Shown here one piece after another: positions 1 through 8,978 of a stretch of DNA of 64,000 bases (within the stretch, counting starts at the first letter, position 1; each line of letters starts with the position of its first letter). The notes under the pieces are model-generated. The model was not told the origin of the DNA. It worked only from the letters and a program-made list of their open reading frames with translations, and made no database searches. A program made the translations under genes and the position numbers. The stretch lies in NCBI RefSeq assembly GCF_018449545.1, contig NZ_JAAVUR010000002.1, positions 372,001 to 436,000 on the forward strand, in the 5' to 3' direction. The DNA comes from Granulicella sp. dw_53. Lineage in GTDB: Bacteria > Acidobacteriota > Terriglobia > Terriglobales > Acidobacteriaceae.

Positions 1-761
1 ATCTCTACTTGGATGCGGTCTCCGGGGCTGAGGGAGCCTACGCCGGCGGGAGTTCCGGTGGGAATGAGGTCGCCGGGTTCGAGGGTGATGGCGGCAGTGA
101 TGTAGCGGAGGAGATGGGGGATAGAGAAGATGAGGTCGGCGGTGGAAGCTTGCTGGACGATCTTTCCGTTGAGGCGGGTGGTGAGGGTGACGGGAGCTTC
201 GATGGGGTCGATCTCGTTGGATACAAGGGGGCCGGTGGGGCAGAAGGTGTCGAAGCCTTTGCCGCGGGTCCACTGGCCGTCGGACTTCTGGAGGTCGCGG
301 GCGGTGACGTCGTTGACCAGGGTGTAGCCGCGGATGTAGGGGCGGACGTCCTCGTTGGGGCCGAGATGGCGGCAGCGGCGGCCGATGACGATGGCGAGCT
401 CGCCCTCGTAGTCGACGCGGCTGGAGAGGCTGGGGAGGAGGATGGTTCCGCCGGGGGCGAGGAGGGAAGAGGGTGGCTTTAGGAAGAGGAGCGGCTCTTT
501 GGGGAGCTCGTTGCCTAGTTCGGCGGCGTGATCTTTATAGTTGCGGCCGATGCAGAGGATTTTGGAGGGAGTGACCGGGGGTAGGAGGGGAAGAGCCGAC
601 AAAGGCTGGGGCTGGAAGGGGCCGGGGAGGCGGGTGGCGGCGAGGTCTTCGGCGGGGACCTCGTTGGGAGTGAGGAGGCGGGTCGCCCAGAGGGTGCCTG
701 CGCGGTCTTCGATGGCGGCGTAGGCGGTGGTGGAGTCGGATTGGAATCGGCAGTAGCGCAT
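1..761 (-). CDS. Fumarylacetoacetate hydrolase family protein (3' end outside the window)
   Basis: A reading frame of 253 codons opens at the ATG at 761 and runs off the left edge without a stop. Visible landmarks are GRNYKDHAAE (residues 72-81), DYEGELAIVIG with acidic metal ligands E119 and E121, NDVTARDLQ (150-158), the GKGFD lysine near 168 and TGTPAGVGSLSPGD near the visible end. This is the signature of the FAH C-terminal domain, whose members are Mg/Ca-dependent hydrolases or decarboxylases such as acylpyruvases and HpcE-type isomerases acting on 2-oxo-acid derivatives of aromatic catabolism. Family length suggests only a few to some tens of residues are missing. The exact substrate cannot be read from the sequence. 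No clear partner gene is visible. Confidence 0.9.
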   Translation of the reverse strand, partial: MRYCRFQSDSTTAYAAIEDRAGTLWATRLLTPNEVPAEDLAATRLPGPFQPQPLSALPLLPPVTPSKILCIGRNYKDHAAELGNELPKEPLLFLKPPSSLLAPGGTILLPSLSSRVDYEGELAIVIGRRCRHLGPNEDVRPYIRGYTLVNDVTARDLQKSDGQWTRGKGFDTFCPTGPLVSNEIDPIEAPVTLTTRLNGKIVQQASTADLIFSIPHLLRYITAAITLEPGDLIPTGTPAGVGSLSPGDRIQVE

Positions 762-1017
762 GGTCTTCTTTGTCTTGGCCTCCTGTTTTTAGGGGGTTAG
801 GTGGTTTTGGGGATTGACATGTGATTTTGGTGGGAAGATGTCGCAATGAAGTTGACGGTGATTATGGCCAAGAATACACTTGCCGTCCGGAAACGCCTTG
901 AAAAGGGGAATGGGCGTAAAAATCGGTGTGACGAATGTATCAAACTTGGCTGACTGAAGAGGGCTCTTGGTAAGAGGGCCCCTTCGCTCGGGCACTTTGG
1001 CGGGTTGGGGAGAGCCC

Positions 1018-1422
1018 GGGGCTGAAGCCCCTTTTCTTGCGAGTTCTTTTTCGTAGGGCTAAAGCCCTACGCTTAATCCGAACTGCAACTGCAACTGCAA
1101 TTGCAATTGCAAATACAAAAGCAAGAACAAAAGCAAGAACAAAAGCAAATACAGGGGTCCTTCACTGCGTTCAGGATGACGGCGTAAAACAAGCGACTGC
1201 AAGTGCAAGGACAGCAGCAAGGGCGTGACAACTGCAGTAATAAAAACAACTGCAGCAGCAAAAGCCACGACAACAGCCACTACAACTACAACAGCGACAG
1301 GCGACAGGCGACAGGCGACAGCAACACCAACAGCAACTACAACTGCAACGGCAAGTGCAACCGCGGGTCCTTCGACTACGTAACTCGCGATGAAGCTGCG
1401 AGTTACTTCGCTCAGGATGACA
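1018..1422. repeat. Composite interspersed repeat, copy 1 (most complete)
   Basis: In order: hairpin GGGGCTGAAGCCCC (1018-1031), hairpin GTAGGGCTAAAGCCCTAC (1053-1070), the link GCTTAATCCG, twelve in-phase hexamers of form AANNNC (1081-1152), unit R1 beginning AGGGGTCCTTCACTGCG and ending GGATGACGGCG (from 1153), a second less regular hexamer array (about 1191-1364), and unit R2 (1365-1422), which holds the 9-bp stem GTAACTCGC / GCGAGTTAC around loop GATGAAGCT. No credible gene overlaps it. The same parts recur at six other sites in the window. The complement of R1 translates to HPERSEGP, so open frames here are repeat-derived. Confidence 0.85.
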
Positions 1423-1446
1423 ATTTTGGGGGGACAACATTTTTTT

Positions 1447-1542
1447 GGCAGTGGCAGTGGCAGTGGCAGTGGCAGTGGCAGTGGCAGTGGCAGTGGCAGT
1501 GGCAGTGGCAGTGGTGATGGTGTTGGTGATGGTGATGGTGAT
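1447..1542. repeat. GGCAGT hexanucleotide microsatellite
   Basis: Eleven uninterrupted GGCAGT units (1447-1512) are followed by five GGTGAT/GGTGTT units (1513-1542), all in one 6-base phase. The tract lies between composite repeat copy 1 and the AraC gene and is preceded by TTTTTT. Such a tract is a candidate for slippage. The rest of the gap up to 1961 shows no convincing gene. Confidence 0.9.
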
Positions 1543-1911
1543 GGAATGGCGGTGGGGATGGCAGCGGCGGCGGGGGAGATTTGGAGAGGCTTCCTTAGTG
1601 TTGCGGGGCGGATTTTGCTTGTCGTGGACGGATTTTTGCTGTCGATTATTTTTGTAAAGACACGCGGTGATGGGAAATATTCCTTTTTGATTGTGAATAT
1701 TTGTAACGTGGAGTGTTCTTTTGGTGGGTGGTGGAATTGGGTTTTGGTAAGGGGTTGTCCGTGTCACAATCGATTTAAGCAGTGTTCCGGTTTGCTTGCC
1801 GCTGATGCGCACAGTTGAGTGGGTCTTAATGTATGGCCCGCTGGTGCGTCCTTTGGAGTCATTCAGGATTTGCCTGCATCCGTTTGGTGGAATCGCTTCC
1901 GTCTGCGGGTG

Positions 1912-1955
1912 TTGACATCGGCGTATGAGTCGAGTCAATCGGTAGTGCTTGGAGG
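1912..1955 (+). promoter_or_regulatory. Possible promoter and ribosome binding site of the AraC-type gene
   Basis: A TTGACA hexamer sits at 1912-1917, and TCAATC follows after a 17-base spacer as a poor -10 match. A strong Shine-Dalgarno sequence GGAGGAG starts at 1951, six bases before the ATG at 1962, and fixes that start. The ribosome site is convincing; the promoter is only suggestive. Confidence 0.4.
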
Positions 1956-1961
1956 AGTTCG

Positions 1962-2813
1962 ATGAACCAGGAAGTTATGCTGATGCCGAAGCCGCTTCTT
2001 CTTTGCCCTACTAGGAAGGTCCGGTCGAAGCTGGTCGATGTCGTGGAGGTATCGGCGACGAAGGGCGACTGGACAGTACCTGCCTTCCAGGAGTTAACCC
2101 TTGCGATGAATCTTTCCGATATTCACTGGCGGGATGTACGACGGCAGCGAGAGGAGTTTTCCAAGGCCGGTACGGTGTCGATCTGCAGTTTGCATGAGAC
2201 GCGAACCCTGGAGATGAGAGACGATTCGGGGTTTGCTGTTGTTCTGCTTCACCGGGATGTTCTGGGGCAGGCACGGCAGGAGAACGGGCAGCCTGAAGAG
2301 GCTGAACTGAAGGAGTGCGATGTCGTTCCGGATCCGACGTTGGGCGGTCTGATGACTGTTCTGGTGCGCGAGAAGCGCCAGGGCTTTGAGAGTGGATTGT
2401 TTTTTCTGGATGGCGTGGCGACTGCTTTGGCGAGCTATCTGGTGCGGCACTACTCGACGAACCCTCCGATCGAGAAGAGATCTGCCAGCGGGATGGCGCC
2501 GTCGATGCTGCGGCGGTGTATCGACTTTATGGAGGCTCACTCTGAGGGGGATCTGCGGTTGAGCGAGTTGGCGCGTGAGGTGAAGTTGAGTACGACGCAC
2601 TTGATTCGCAGCTTCCGGGAGAGCACGGGGAAGACTCCGTATCAGTTTCTGCTTCACCGGCGTGTGGAGCGGGCGAAGACGCTGATGCGCGACCAACGCG
2701 TTTCTCTTACGGAGGTAGGGCTGGCGAGCGGCTTTGCCGATCAACATCATTTGGCGCGCGTCTTTCGACGTGTTACCGGCATGACGCCTAGCAGCTATCG
2801 CCGCTCGCTGTAA
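1962..2813 (+). CDS. AraC family transcriptional regulator
   Basis: This 283-residue cytoplasmic protein has a C-terminal AraC/XylS DNA-binding domain (about 182-283) with two helix-turn-helix motifs: LSELAREVKLSTTHLIRSF and, after the linker helix, the family signature ending in ASGFADQHHLARVFRRVTG and TPSSYRR. The N-terminal 180 residues are a weakly recognisable effector domain. Start at 1962 is supported by GGAGGAG upstream. The SnoaL-like gene lies convergent just downstream (stop at 2857), so no operon partner is obvious. The regulated genes and ligand are unknown. Confidence 0.92.
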   Translation: MNQEVMLMPKPLLLCPTRKVRSKLVDVVEVSATKGDWTVPAFQELTLAMNLSDIHWRDVRRQREEFSKAGTVSICSLHETRTLEMRDDSGFAVVLLHRDVLGQARQENGQPEEAELKECDVVPDPTLGGLMTVLVREKRQGFESGLFFLDGVATALASYLVRHYSTNPPIEKRSASGMAPSMLRRCIDFMEAHSEGDLRLSELAREVKLSTTHLIRSFRESTGKTPYQFLLHRRVERAKTLMRDQRVSLTEVGLASGFADQHHLARVFRRVTGMTPSSYRRSL

Positions 2814-2856
2814 CCTACCGCTCTTTATTTGTAACTTCAATTTGTATCTGTATTGG

Positions 2857-3411
2857 TTACAGAGCTTGTTGGTAGACGGGTTCGATCCGTAGATGCATTC
2901 CTACCCGCTCGAGGAGCGTGCGCGGCCTTTCGGTGTCTTTGGCTGCTATCCGGGCGGATTCGATGACGCCGAGCTGGGCGAGGACGCTGGCGTGATCCCA
3001 GTAGACGTGTTCGCTGGCGATCTTGGCGTTCTCAAATTTTACGACGCTTACGGTGGCGAGTTCGACGTATTTGCCGGTGGGCGGCACGTCTGGAATCAAC
3101 CAGTCCATCGCTTGATCGTGGGTGAAGCGATAGACGGACTCTTCGACGAGGATGTCTTGTGCGATGGCTTGCGAGACGGGTACGGAGGTGATGTCGGCGG
3201 GCAGCTGCGAGAGGAAGAGGTTGCGGTAGAAGTTGTAGACTCCATCGCGGCCTCTGCCTCCCAGCGCGATCGGCACCATGAGGACGTGGGGATTGTCCGA
3301 CATGGTACTTAGTGCGGCTTTGGCATCTTTCAAGACAAATTCGGAGTAGGTATGTTGCTTCCAGACTTCTAGCAGCGCCTGGTTAACACTGCTGGTTGTA
3401 GCGTTCGACAT
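2857..3411 (-). CDS. SnoaL-like / NTF2-fold protein
   Basis: The 184-residue protein resembles the SnoaL-like polyketide cyclase/ester-cyclase branch of the NTF2 superfamily: an N-terminal helix region, then YNFYRNLFLSQLP, VEESVYRFTHDQAMDWLIP and a C-terminal strand pair VELATVSVVKFENAKIASEHVYWD. In this family the W/Y/F-lined cone binds small hydrophobic ligands, and many members have no known reaction. No signal peptide is seen, so it is probably cytosolic. It converges with the AraC gene 43 bases away. The fold call is good; function is open. Confidence 0.75.
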   Translation of the reverse strand: MSNATTSSVNQALLEVWKQHTYSEFVLKDAKAALSTMSDNPHVLMVPIALGGRGRDGVYNFYRNLFLSQLPADITSVPVSQAIAQDILVEESVYRFTHDQAMDWLIPDVPPTGKYVELATVSVVKFENAKIASEHVYWDHASVLAQLGVIESARIAAKDTERPRTLLERVGMHLRIEPVYQQAL

Positions 3412-3547
3412 AAGCTGTGATCTCCTGTGTGGTTTTGCGCGAGCAAGAAGAGCTTGCGGCCCACATTTCCATCACAACAGTCGACGCGTAAGTCTGAGTG
3501 TCCAAAAGGACCATCTGTGCACAATCTGAACACAAATGTATTGCGGC

Positions 3548-5296
3548 CTAGACGGTGTCTCCGGCCTTGGTCTTGGGGACCACTGGTTCGGGCTTGATTG
3601 GGTAGGGTGGGCCTTTGGCTAGAACCTGTTGCATTTCTGCGTCGTAGCCGTAGATGTCGTCGAAGAAGTGGGCGTGGCCGTCTTCTTCGACGATTCCGGT
3701 GAGGTAGAAGATGACGATGGGGATGGGAGTTTTGAGGGCGACGGTCTTGTTATCGGGGCCGGCGGTCATGGCCTCGTGAACCTTGTCGAGGTCCCACTCG
3801 TTGCCGTCTTTGTCCTTCTGGTTTTGCAGGACCCATACGGCGAGGTCTTCGGGCTTCTGGACGCGGACGCAGCCGTGGCTGAAGTCTCGGCGGGTACGGT
3901 TGAAGAGCTCGGTGGCGGGGGTGGAGTGGAGGTAGATGTCGTACTGGTTGGGGAACATGAACTTGACCAGGCCGAGGGAGTTCTTGGGGCCGGGGCGTTC
4001 GCGGACCATGTAGCCGCCCTGAGCGACCTGTTTGACGGTGTAGCCGTGCTGGACCTCGCCCTTGGTGTTGACGACCTCGTAGTTCTTGCTCTCGAGGTAG
4101 CCGGGGCGGGCGTTCATGTGGGGGACGAGTTCTTTTTTTGCGATGTCGGTGGGGACGTTCCAGTAGGGACGGAAGACGAGGTACTTCATCATGTGGGCGA
4201 AGACGGGTGTCTCATGCTCCCCGACGACTTTGCCGACGACGACCTTCATGGTGAACTCGGGCTTGTGCTGGTCGTCGTAGCCGTGGAGGACGAACTCGGG
4301 GAGGTTCACGATGAGGGGGGCGTTGATGTACTGCTCGGGGAGCCAGCGCCAGCGCTCGAGGGAGTTCTGGAGCTGGATGACGCGGTCGGTGAGGGGGACG
4401 TTGAGGCTCTTGATGGTCTGGGGGGTGAGCTTGCCGTCCTCGGTGAGGCCGTGGCGGTGCTGGTAGGCCTTGATGGCGTCGGAGACGTCCTGATCGAAGG
4501 TGGTGGGGGCTGCGTCGGCGGCGAGGTCGCCTTCGAGCTTGAGGCGGGCGGTGAGGGCTTCGGCGGCTTCGTAGCGGCCTCCCACGCTGATGGTCTTGGC
4601 GACCACAGGAAGGGGTTCAGCCTGGGCTTCGGCTTGTTGTTTGGCGAGGGTGAGGTAGCGGTCGAGGGCGGCTTCGGTGGCGCGGTACTGGTCGGAGTCG
4701 GGTTCGACGGTAGCGATGAGCTTGGGGACGTCGCTCTCGTCGACGGCGTGGTCGGAGACGAACTCGGCGAGGTCGTACTTTTTGGTCTGGACGTTGATGT
4801 CGAAGTTGAAGTGGGAGGGGTTGACGCGGCCGATGCGGAGGTCGGAGATGTAGCGCATGACGTTGACGGTCATGGCAACGTCGAACTCGGAGATGGCGTC
4901 GGCGGGCTTGCCGGCGAGTTTGGCGATGCGGCCGGGCCAGAGGGAGGCGTCGTAGTCCTCGGGGATGAGTCCCTTGGAGCCGGCGTTCTGGAAGGCCTGG
5001 ATGAAGGCGGTGGCGGGGGCGGTGGGCTTGCCGTCGCGGGTCCAGGCGAGCTCGTAGTTGCGGTCGTCGTAGAACTGGGTGATGTAGCCCTGATAGTCGG
5101 AGAAGTTCGGCCACTTGAGGCTGGGGAGCTTCTTGGTGGCGACGAGGGCCTGGAGGTTTCCGGCGTAGTCGGTGGTGTTTTCCACGGAGGTGGTCTTGCG
5201 GTGCTTTTTGCACCCGGCGGCGAGCAGGAGAGCCGCGAAGACACACGTACAGCCTATCCTTCGGAGCGAAGCTTTCATCATGGAGTGCGGAGCCAT
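3548..5296 (-). CDS. L,D-transpeptidase (YcbB/LdtD-like), probable lipoprotein
   Basis: This 582-residue protein begins with a lipoprotein signal, LLLAAGC, with Cys29 as the likely lipidated residue. In-frame ATGs at 5281 and 5278 would give a tighter signal peptide. Next come an LdtD-type scaffold region (about 65-240), a peptidoglycan-binding repeat (about 265-300, AIKAYQHRHGLTEDGKL) and a YkuD catalytic domain (about 325-495) with His457 in YLHSTP and SHGCVRVQ (473-480, nucleophile Cys476). L,D-transpeptidases make 3-3 crosslinks in peptidoglycan or attach proteins to it in the periplasm. A downstream extension (about 500-582) resembles that of YcbB relatives. All expected catalytic residues are present. 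Confidence 0.93.
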   Translation of the reverse strand: MAPHSMMKASLRRIGCTCVFAALLLAAGCKKHRKTTSVENTTDYAGNLQALVATKKLPSLKWPNFSDYQGYITQFYDDRNYELAWTRDGKPTAPATAFIQAFQNAGSKGLIPEDYDASLWPGRIAKLAGKPADAISEFDVAMTVNVMRYISDLRIGRVNPSHFNFDINVQTKKYDLAEFVSDHAVDESDVPKLIATVEPDSDQYRATEAALDRYLTLAKQQAEAQAEPLPVVAKTISVGGRYEAAEALTARLKLEGDLAADAAPTTFDQDVSDAIKAYQHRHGLTEDGKLTPQTIKSLNVPLTDRVIQLQNSLERWRWLPEQYINAPLIVNLPEFVLHGYDDQHKPEFTMKVVVGKVVGEHETPVFAHMMKYLVFRPYWNVPTDIAKKELVPHMNARPGYLESKNYEVVNTKGEVQHGYTVKQVAQGGYMVRERPGPKNSLGLVKFMFPNQYDIYLHSTPATELFNRTRRDFSHGCVRVQKPEDLAVWVLQNQKDKDGNEWDLDKVHEAMTAGPDNKTVALKTPIPIVIFYLTGIVEEDGHAHFFDDIYGYDAEMQQVLAKGPPYPIKPEPVVPKTKAGDTV

Positions 5297-5376
5297 CCTT
5301 AGGCGGTAGTTTTTGGGGGTGTGCAGCTATTATGCAGCACTTCTCCCCTGTTGGATGCAAAAGACGCGGAGGCTCG

Positions 5377-6588
5377 CTATGGGATGAGGGTTTTCAATGA
5401 GGTTACACAGATGAGGGCCTGGGCCACCAGGGTGAGGCCGGTGAGGGAGAGGAAGAGCTTGCGCTGGCGGGTTTCGAGGACGTCGGCGAAGACGCCTCCC
5501 ACAAAGGTGAAGAGGAAGGGGAGTGCCCAGAGCCAGGGCGCGGTGACGTTCTGGGTGGTGGTGAGGGGCAGGAGCAGCAGGGTGATGAGGAGGGGGACGG
5601 TATTGCCGAAGTAGCGGCTGCGGCGCATCGCGGCCCAGACGACCAGGGATACGCCGGTGGCAACGGCGATGGGGCCGTTCCAGGGGCTGGTGAAGAAGCT
5701 GCGAGCGGCTTCGAGGGAGAACCAGAAGCGGGCTCCTCCGCCGGTAAAGACGTAGCTGAAGGCGGCTGGCCGGAAGGCGTAGAAGGCGAAGAGGATGACG
5801 ATGGCTCCCAAGGCAGAGAAGACCAGGATCTGCATGACGTAGCTGCGGCGTCGCTCGGCGAGGTAGAACATGAGGATGAAGGCGGCGACGAATCCTATGA
5901 GGGCGGCGAGGAGGTGGGCCGCGGCGGTGAGTCCCAGGGCTACGGTGAGGAGAGCGATTCTGGGCTTCCACTTGTGGCGGGGGCCGTGCATGGCGTGGGC
6001 GACGCCGATGGCGGTGTAGACGAGACCGTAGAGGCCCCACATGGCGAGGACGTCGTTGTTGGGGAGGACGGAGAACCGGACTATTTCTGGACAGAAGCAG
6101 TAGAGGCCGAGGGAGAGGAAGGCTCCTTCGTTGCCGTAGAGCCGGCGGGAGACCCACCAGAGGCCGCCGCCCAGCCAGAGGGTGAAGAAGACGAAGGGCA
6201 GGTGCAGGAGATACTTGACGCTGCCTATCTCGTGGCGCGCCTCCCAGGTGGAGCCGTTGAGGCTGCCCTGGGCGTAGAGGCGGTTCTCGGGTTTGCGGAG
6301 TTTGTCTGCTCCGAGCAGGACGAGGCGCTGGAGGGTCAGGGGGAGGCCGGCGACACGGTAGGCGAAAGTGCCGTCGCCGTTGAGGTTGCCGCAGGTGGTG
6401 AAGTAGCCTGCCAGGGGCGAGGGCCGCTCCCACATCTCGCGTCCGCAGCGGGCGAAGCGGTAGTCCTTTTGGGAGAGGTTCTGGTGTCCGATGACCCAGA
6501 GACACTGCCCCAGGAGCAGGAGCAGGAGCACTCCGGCCAGCCGCTGGGGCCGTCCGATCTCAATCTTTCCAAGCTTCGGCAACCTCAT
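5377..6588 (-). CDS. Multi-span membrane protein, possible GT-C type glycosyltransferase
   Basis: The 403-residue protein has one N-terminal membrane segment (about 18-34), a soluble loop with several cysteines (RFARCGREMW, FTTCGNLNGDG), then eight or more hydrophobic spans to the C-terminus. The topology, and a loop followed by a run of spans with charged turns, is reminiscent of glycosyltransferase family 39/GT-C enzymes, which use polyprenyl-linked sugars. I do not see a decisive catalytic DD or DE motif in the first loop, so the enzyme call is tentative. It lies downstream of no obvious partner and is divergent from the DUF2251 gene. Confidence 0.5.
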   Translation of the reverse strand: MRLPKLGKIEIGRPQRLAGVLLLLLLGQCLWVIGHQNLSQKDYRFARCGREMWERPSPLAGYFTTCGNLNGDGTFAYRVAGLPLTLQRLVLLGADKLRKPENRLYAQGSLNGSTWEARHEIGSVKYLLHLPFVFFTLWLGGGLWWVSRRLYGNEGAFLSLGLYCFCPEIVRFSVLPNNDVLAMWGLYGLVYTAIGVAHAMHGPRHKWKPRIALLTVALGLTAAAHLLAALIGFVAAFILMFYLAERRRSYVMQILVFSALGAIVILFAFYAFRPAAFSYVFTGGGARFWFSLEAARSFFTSPWNGPIAVATGVSLVVWAAMRRSRYFGNTVPLLITLLLLPLTTTQNVTAPWLWALPFLFTFVGGVFADVLETRQRKLFLSLTGLTLVAQALICVTSLKTLIP

Positions 6589-6679
6589 CCTGCGAACACC
6601 GGCGAACCCATCCCTTGCCCTCTTGGAGGGCCGGTTCGTTCAGCTACCTGAACCCTCGTCTTTATCGTATCGTGAAGAG

Positions 6680-7117
6680 ATGCAGTCGCTCTCATTCAAT
6701 CCCGGCCGAGCCTTTCTCTCTTCCAACTCCCCTACCGTTCCCTGGACGGTCGTCTTCGAGGACGAGGGCGTTGCGGGCTACTTTTATGCCTGCGACCGCT
6801 CCTACGAGTCTCTGGAGCGGAGCATCCTGGATGCCATGTTGATCTACAACGTCGAGGCGCTGGCCAAGAGCGATGCGGAGCTCGAACGGCCGGAGAGCCA
6901 GCGGATTGCGGCGATCGAATGGTCGCGCGATGGTTTGCAGGCGGTTCTTTATCTGGATGGGACCGCGCAGGGGCTCTTCGACTTCGAGGCGCATCGCGGG
7001 TACTGCCGGATGGACTTTCCTAACTTCATGTCGGAGCAGGGAGACCAGTGGCTGAAGTCGACGCATGCGTGGTCGGATGCGGCGCTGCACCGGTTCGAGT
7101 CGGCGCTTTACGCTTGA
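6680..7117 (+). CDS. DUF2251 domain protein
   Basis: The 145-residue protein has the DUF2251 pattern VVFEDEGVAGYFYACD near the N-terminus and a C-terminal region (AAIEWSRDGLQAVLYLDG, then GYCRMDFPNF) typical of this small uncharacterised family. The open frame extends upstream to 6491, but the ATG at 6680 starts the conserved part, and the upstream residues look like translated leader. Its last ten bases overlap the 3' end of the convergent HD-domain gene. No reaction is known for the family. Confidence 0.72.
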   Translation: MQSLSFNPGRAFLSSNSPTVPWTVVFEDEGVAGYFYACDRSYESLERSILDAMLIYNVEALAKSDAELERPESQRIAAIEWSRDGLQAVLYLDGTAQGLFDFEAHRGYCRMDFPNFMSEQGDQWLKSTHAWSDAALHRFESALYA

Positions 7118-7734
7118 ACGGGTTCGTTCGAGGAAACTGCGCTTGCCTCGAGGGCCTGCGATTCCATGCGAGCGAGAAACTCCTCTACGTAGGCTAGATT
7201 CGACTGGAAGAGCTTGCTGCCCTCTTCGGTCTGTACGTGCTTGAGGGAGACAGCGATCTTTCCCCGGTACCAGGCGATGGCGGCAAAGGGCGGCAGGTTC
7301 ATCTGGCCGAAGAGGCCGAAGACGCGGGCGATGCCGACGGCACCGATGCCGTCGAGTTTGTCGGCGTCGAAGAGGATTCGGGCTTCGTTGGTGGATGGCT
7401 TGACGGTCTCGACGTGCTCTGTGGAGTGCTGCGCGATTACGTTGAGGACTAGATCGATGCGATTGGCGGGGCAGCCGAAGTCTTGCAGAATTTGCTCCGC
7501 GGTGCGCACACTTGATTCCACATGCTCGGCCTTTTTCCCGGCGTGCTGTTCGACGTCGTGCAGGAGGACGGCGAGTTCCAGGATCTCGTGGTCTACGTCT
7601 TCTATGGTGGCTGCGATCTTTTTCGCATTGGCCCATACGCGTTCTATGTGGTCGAAGCGGTGGGCTACGGATTGTTGGGGGTTGTTCAGGCGTTGGATGA
7701 CTTCGGTTCTAACGCGGTCTGTCAGGTTCGACAT
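7108..7734 (-). CDS. HD-domain phosphohydrolase
   Basis: This 208-residue protein carries the HD metal-binding signature: His25/His29 in AHRFDHIERV, the LLHD doublet (His59-Asp60), a further His near 103-107 (AQHSTEH) and a distal Asp in LFDADKLDGIG (about 121-130). HD-superfamily enzymes hydrolyse phosphomono- or phosphodiesters, often of nucleotides. Size and motif order resemble the stand-alone YedJ-type proteins. It is cytosolic and overlaps the DUF2251 gene tail to tail. The substrate is unknown. Confidence 0.85.
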   Translation of the reverse strand: MSNLTDRVRTEVIQRLNNPQQSVAHRFDHIERVWANAKKIAATIEDVDHEILELAVLLHDVEQHAGKKAEHVESSVRTAEQILQDFGCPANRIDLVLNVIAQHSTEHVETVKPSTNEARILFDADKLDGIGAVGIARVFGLFGQMNLPPFAAIAWYRGKIAVSLKHVQTEEGSKLFQSNLAYVEEFLARMESQALEASAVSSNEPVQA

Positions 7735-7823
7735 GGTGCTCTATCCCTTTGCGTTTTTCTTGCGAAGGTTCTGATGATTGGTGTGGGTGTTTCGGCTCGT
7801 GATCCTGTTGAATGACGAGAAAG

Positions 7824-7887
7824 AACAAGCAACGGCAACGACAAAGACGAAATACAGGGGTCCTTCGCTGCGCTCAGGATGACGGCG
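7824..7887. repeat. Composite interspersed repeat, copy 2 (short)
   Basis: A short hexamer-like stretch (AACGGC, AACGAC, AAAGAC) leads into AAATAC and one R1 unit, here AGGGGTCCTTCGCTGCGCTCAGGATGACGGCG (stated in parts: AGGGGTCC, TTCGCTGCGCTC, AGGATGACGGCG). It ends 15 bases before the mqnC stop. Hairpins and the R2 unit are absent. Confidence 0.75.
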
Positions 7888-7901
7888 AAAGGCGAGAGAC
7901 C

Positions 7902-8978
7902 TTAAGGGACGAGTTGGGCTTGTGGGACGTGGCGGTAGGTGGGGTTGAAGCCCAGGTCGCGGGCTACTTCGAGGATGCGGTCGAAGTGCAGGCTGATGGT
8001 GGCTCCGGCCTTCTGGGTGACCTCGTCTTCGATGGGGAGGTCGAAGTCGTCGGCTCCGTAGAGGAGACCCTCGAGGGCGCGCTCGTTCTGGGTGAGGACC
8101 GAGGTGCGGATGCGTTGGACGTTGTCCAGGTAGATGCGGCTTAGAGCGAGGTGGCGGAGGTACTCTCCGGTGGAGATCTCGATGCCGCCGATCTGGGTGA
8201 AGTAGGGCTTGTAGGTCCAGCAGAGGAAGCTGGCCAGGCCGTTGGTCTGGTCTTGAAAGTGGCGGGTGCGTTCGAGGTGCTCGATGCGCTCGGCGATGGT
8301 CTCGTCGAAGCCGATGACCATGGTGGCGGTGGTGTTGAGCCCGGCGGCTACGATGGCGGCCTGGGCTTCGAAGTATTGGGCGACGGTGTACTTGAACTTG
8401 CTGTGCCGCTTGCGGAAGTCTTCGGTGAGGATCTCGGAGCCGCCGCCGGTGATCCAGCGGACGCCGGCTTGCTTGAAGCGCTCGGCGGTGGTGGCGTAGT
8501 CGAGGTTGGCGTGGTCGGCGAGGTACATGAACTCGGCGATGGTGAGGGCGTAGAACTCGAGGCGGTCGCCGTAGCGGTTGCGGATGGCGGCGAAGAGATC
8601 GCAGTAGTAGGAGAGCGGAAGGTAGGGGTTGAAGCCGCCGTTGAAGGCCGCGAGATCGCCGCCGAGGGTGAGGAGCTCGTCGAGTTTGGCGAAGACCTGA
8701 TCTTCGCTCATGACGTATCCGCCCTCCTGGCCGGGGAGACGGTAGAAGGCGCAGTAGTCGCACTGGGCGACGCAGACGTTGGTGTAGTTGATGATGCGCA
8801 TGACCATGTAGGTGCAGGCGGAGGGCGCGTGGAAGCGGGCGCGGACCTGCTGGGCGAGGTCGCGGAGCTCGGCGTCGGAGGCGTTCTGCCAGAGCCAGAG
8901 CGCATCCTGGGAGGAGATTCTTTCGCGGTGTTCGACCTTGCGGCGGATCTCTTCGGAGGTGGAGAGGAGTGAGCTCAC
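7902..8978 (-). CDS. mqnC: Cyclic dehypoxanthinyl futalosine synthase
   Basis: This 358-residue radical SAM enzyme has the cluster motif CVAQCDYC (Cys69, Cys73, Cys76) followed by AFYRLPGQEGGY. MqnC cyclises dehypoxanthine futalosine to the spiro compound on the futalosine route to menaquinone, in the cytoplasm. Further family marks are LGGDLAAFNGGFNP, WITGGGSEILTEDF, TATMVIGFDE and the C-terminal TSVLTQNERALEGLLYGADD. Length fits the family. The related MqnE and MqnA/D genes are not in this window. Menaquinone as respiratory quinone fits an acidobacterium. Confidence 0.93.
   Translation of the reverse strand: MSSLLSTSEEIRRKVEHRERISSQDALWLWQNASDAELRDLAQQVRARFHAPSACTYMVMRIINYTNVCVAQCDYCAFYRLPGQEGGYVMSEDQVFAKLDELLTLGGDLAAFNGGFNPYLPLSYYCDLFAAIRNRYGDRLEFYALTIAEFMYLADHANLDYATTAERFKQAGVRWITGGGSEILTEDFRKRHSKFKYTVAQYFEAQAAIVAAGLNTTATMVIGFDETIAERIEHLERTRHFQDQTNGLASFLCWTYKPYFTQIGGIEISTGEYLRHLALSRIYLDNVQRIRTSVLTQNERALEGLLYGADDFDLPIEDEVTQKAGATISLHFDRILEVARDLGFNPTYRHVPQAQLVP

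Noticed and set aside
1447..1542. Possible CRISPR array
   Set aside because: Units are six bases with no spacers and no cas gene nearby; it is a microsatellite.
1171..1938. Open frame of 255 codons on the minus strand through the repeat block
   Set aside because: Its sequence is translation of hexamer arrays and R1/R2 units (HPERS, runs of Thr-Ala, Cys-Ser) with no protein-like core.
3629..5302. Long open frame of 557 codons on the plus strand, antisense to the L,D-transpeptidase gene
   Set aside because: It is a shadow of a G+C-rich gene. The composition is dominated by Gly, Val, Asp and Glu, with no recognisable domain, while the minus strand has a complete enzyme.
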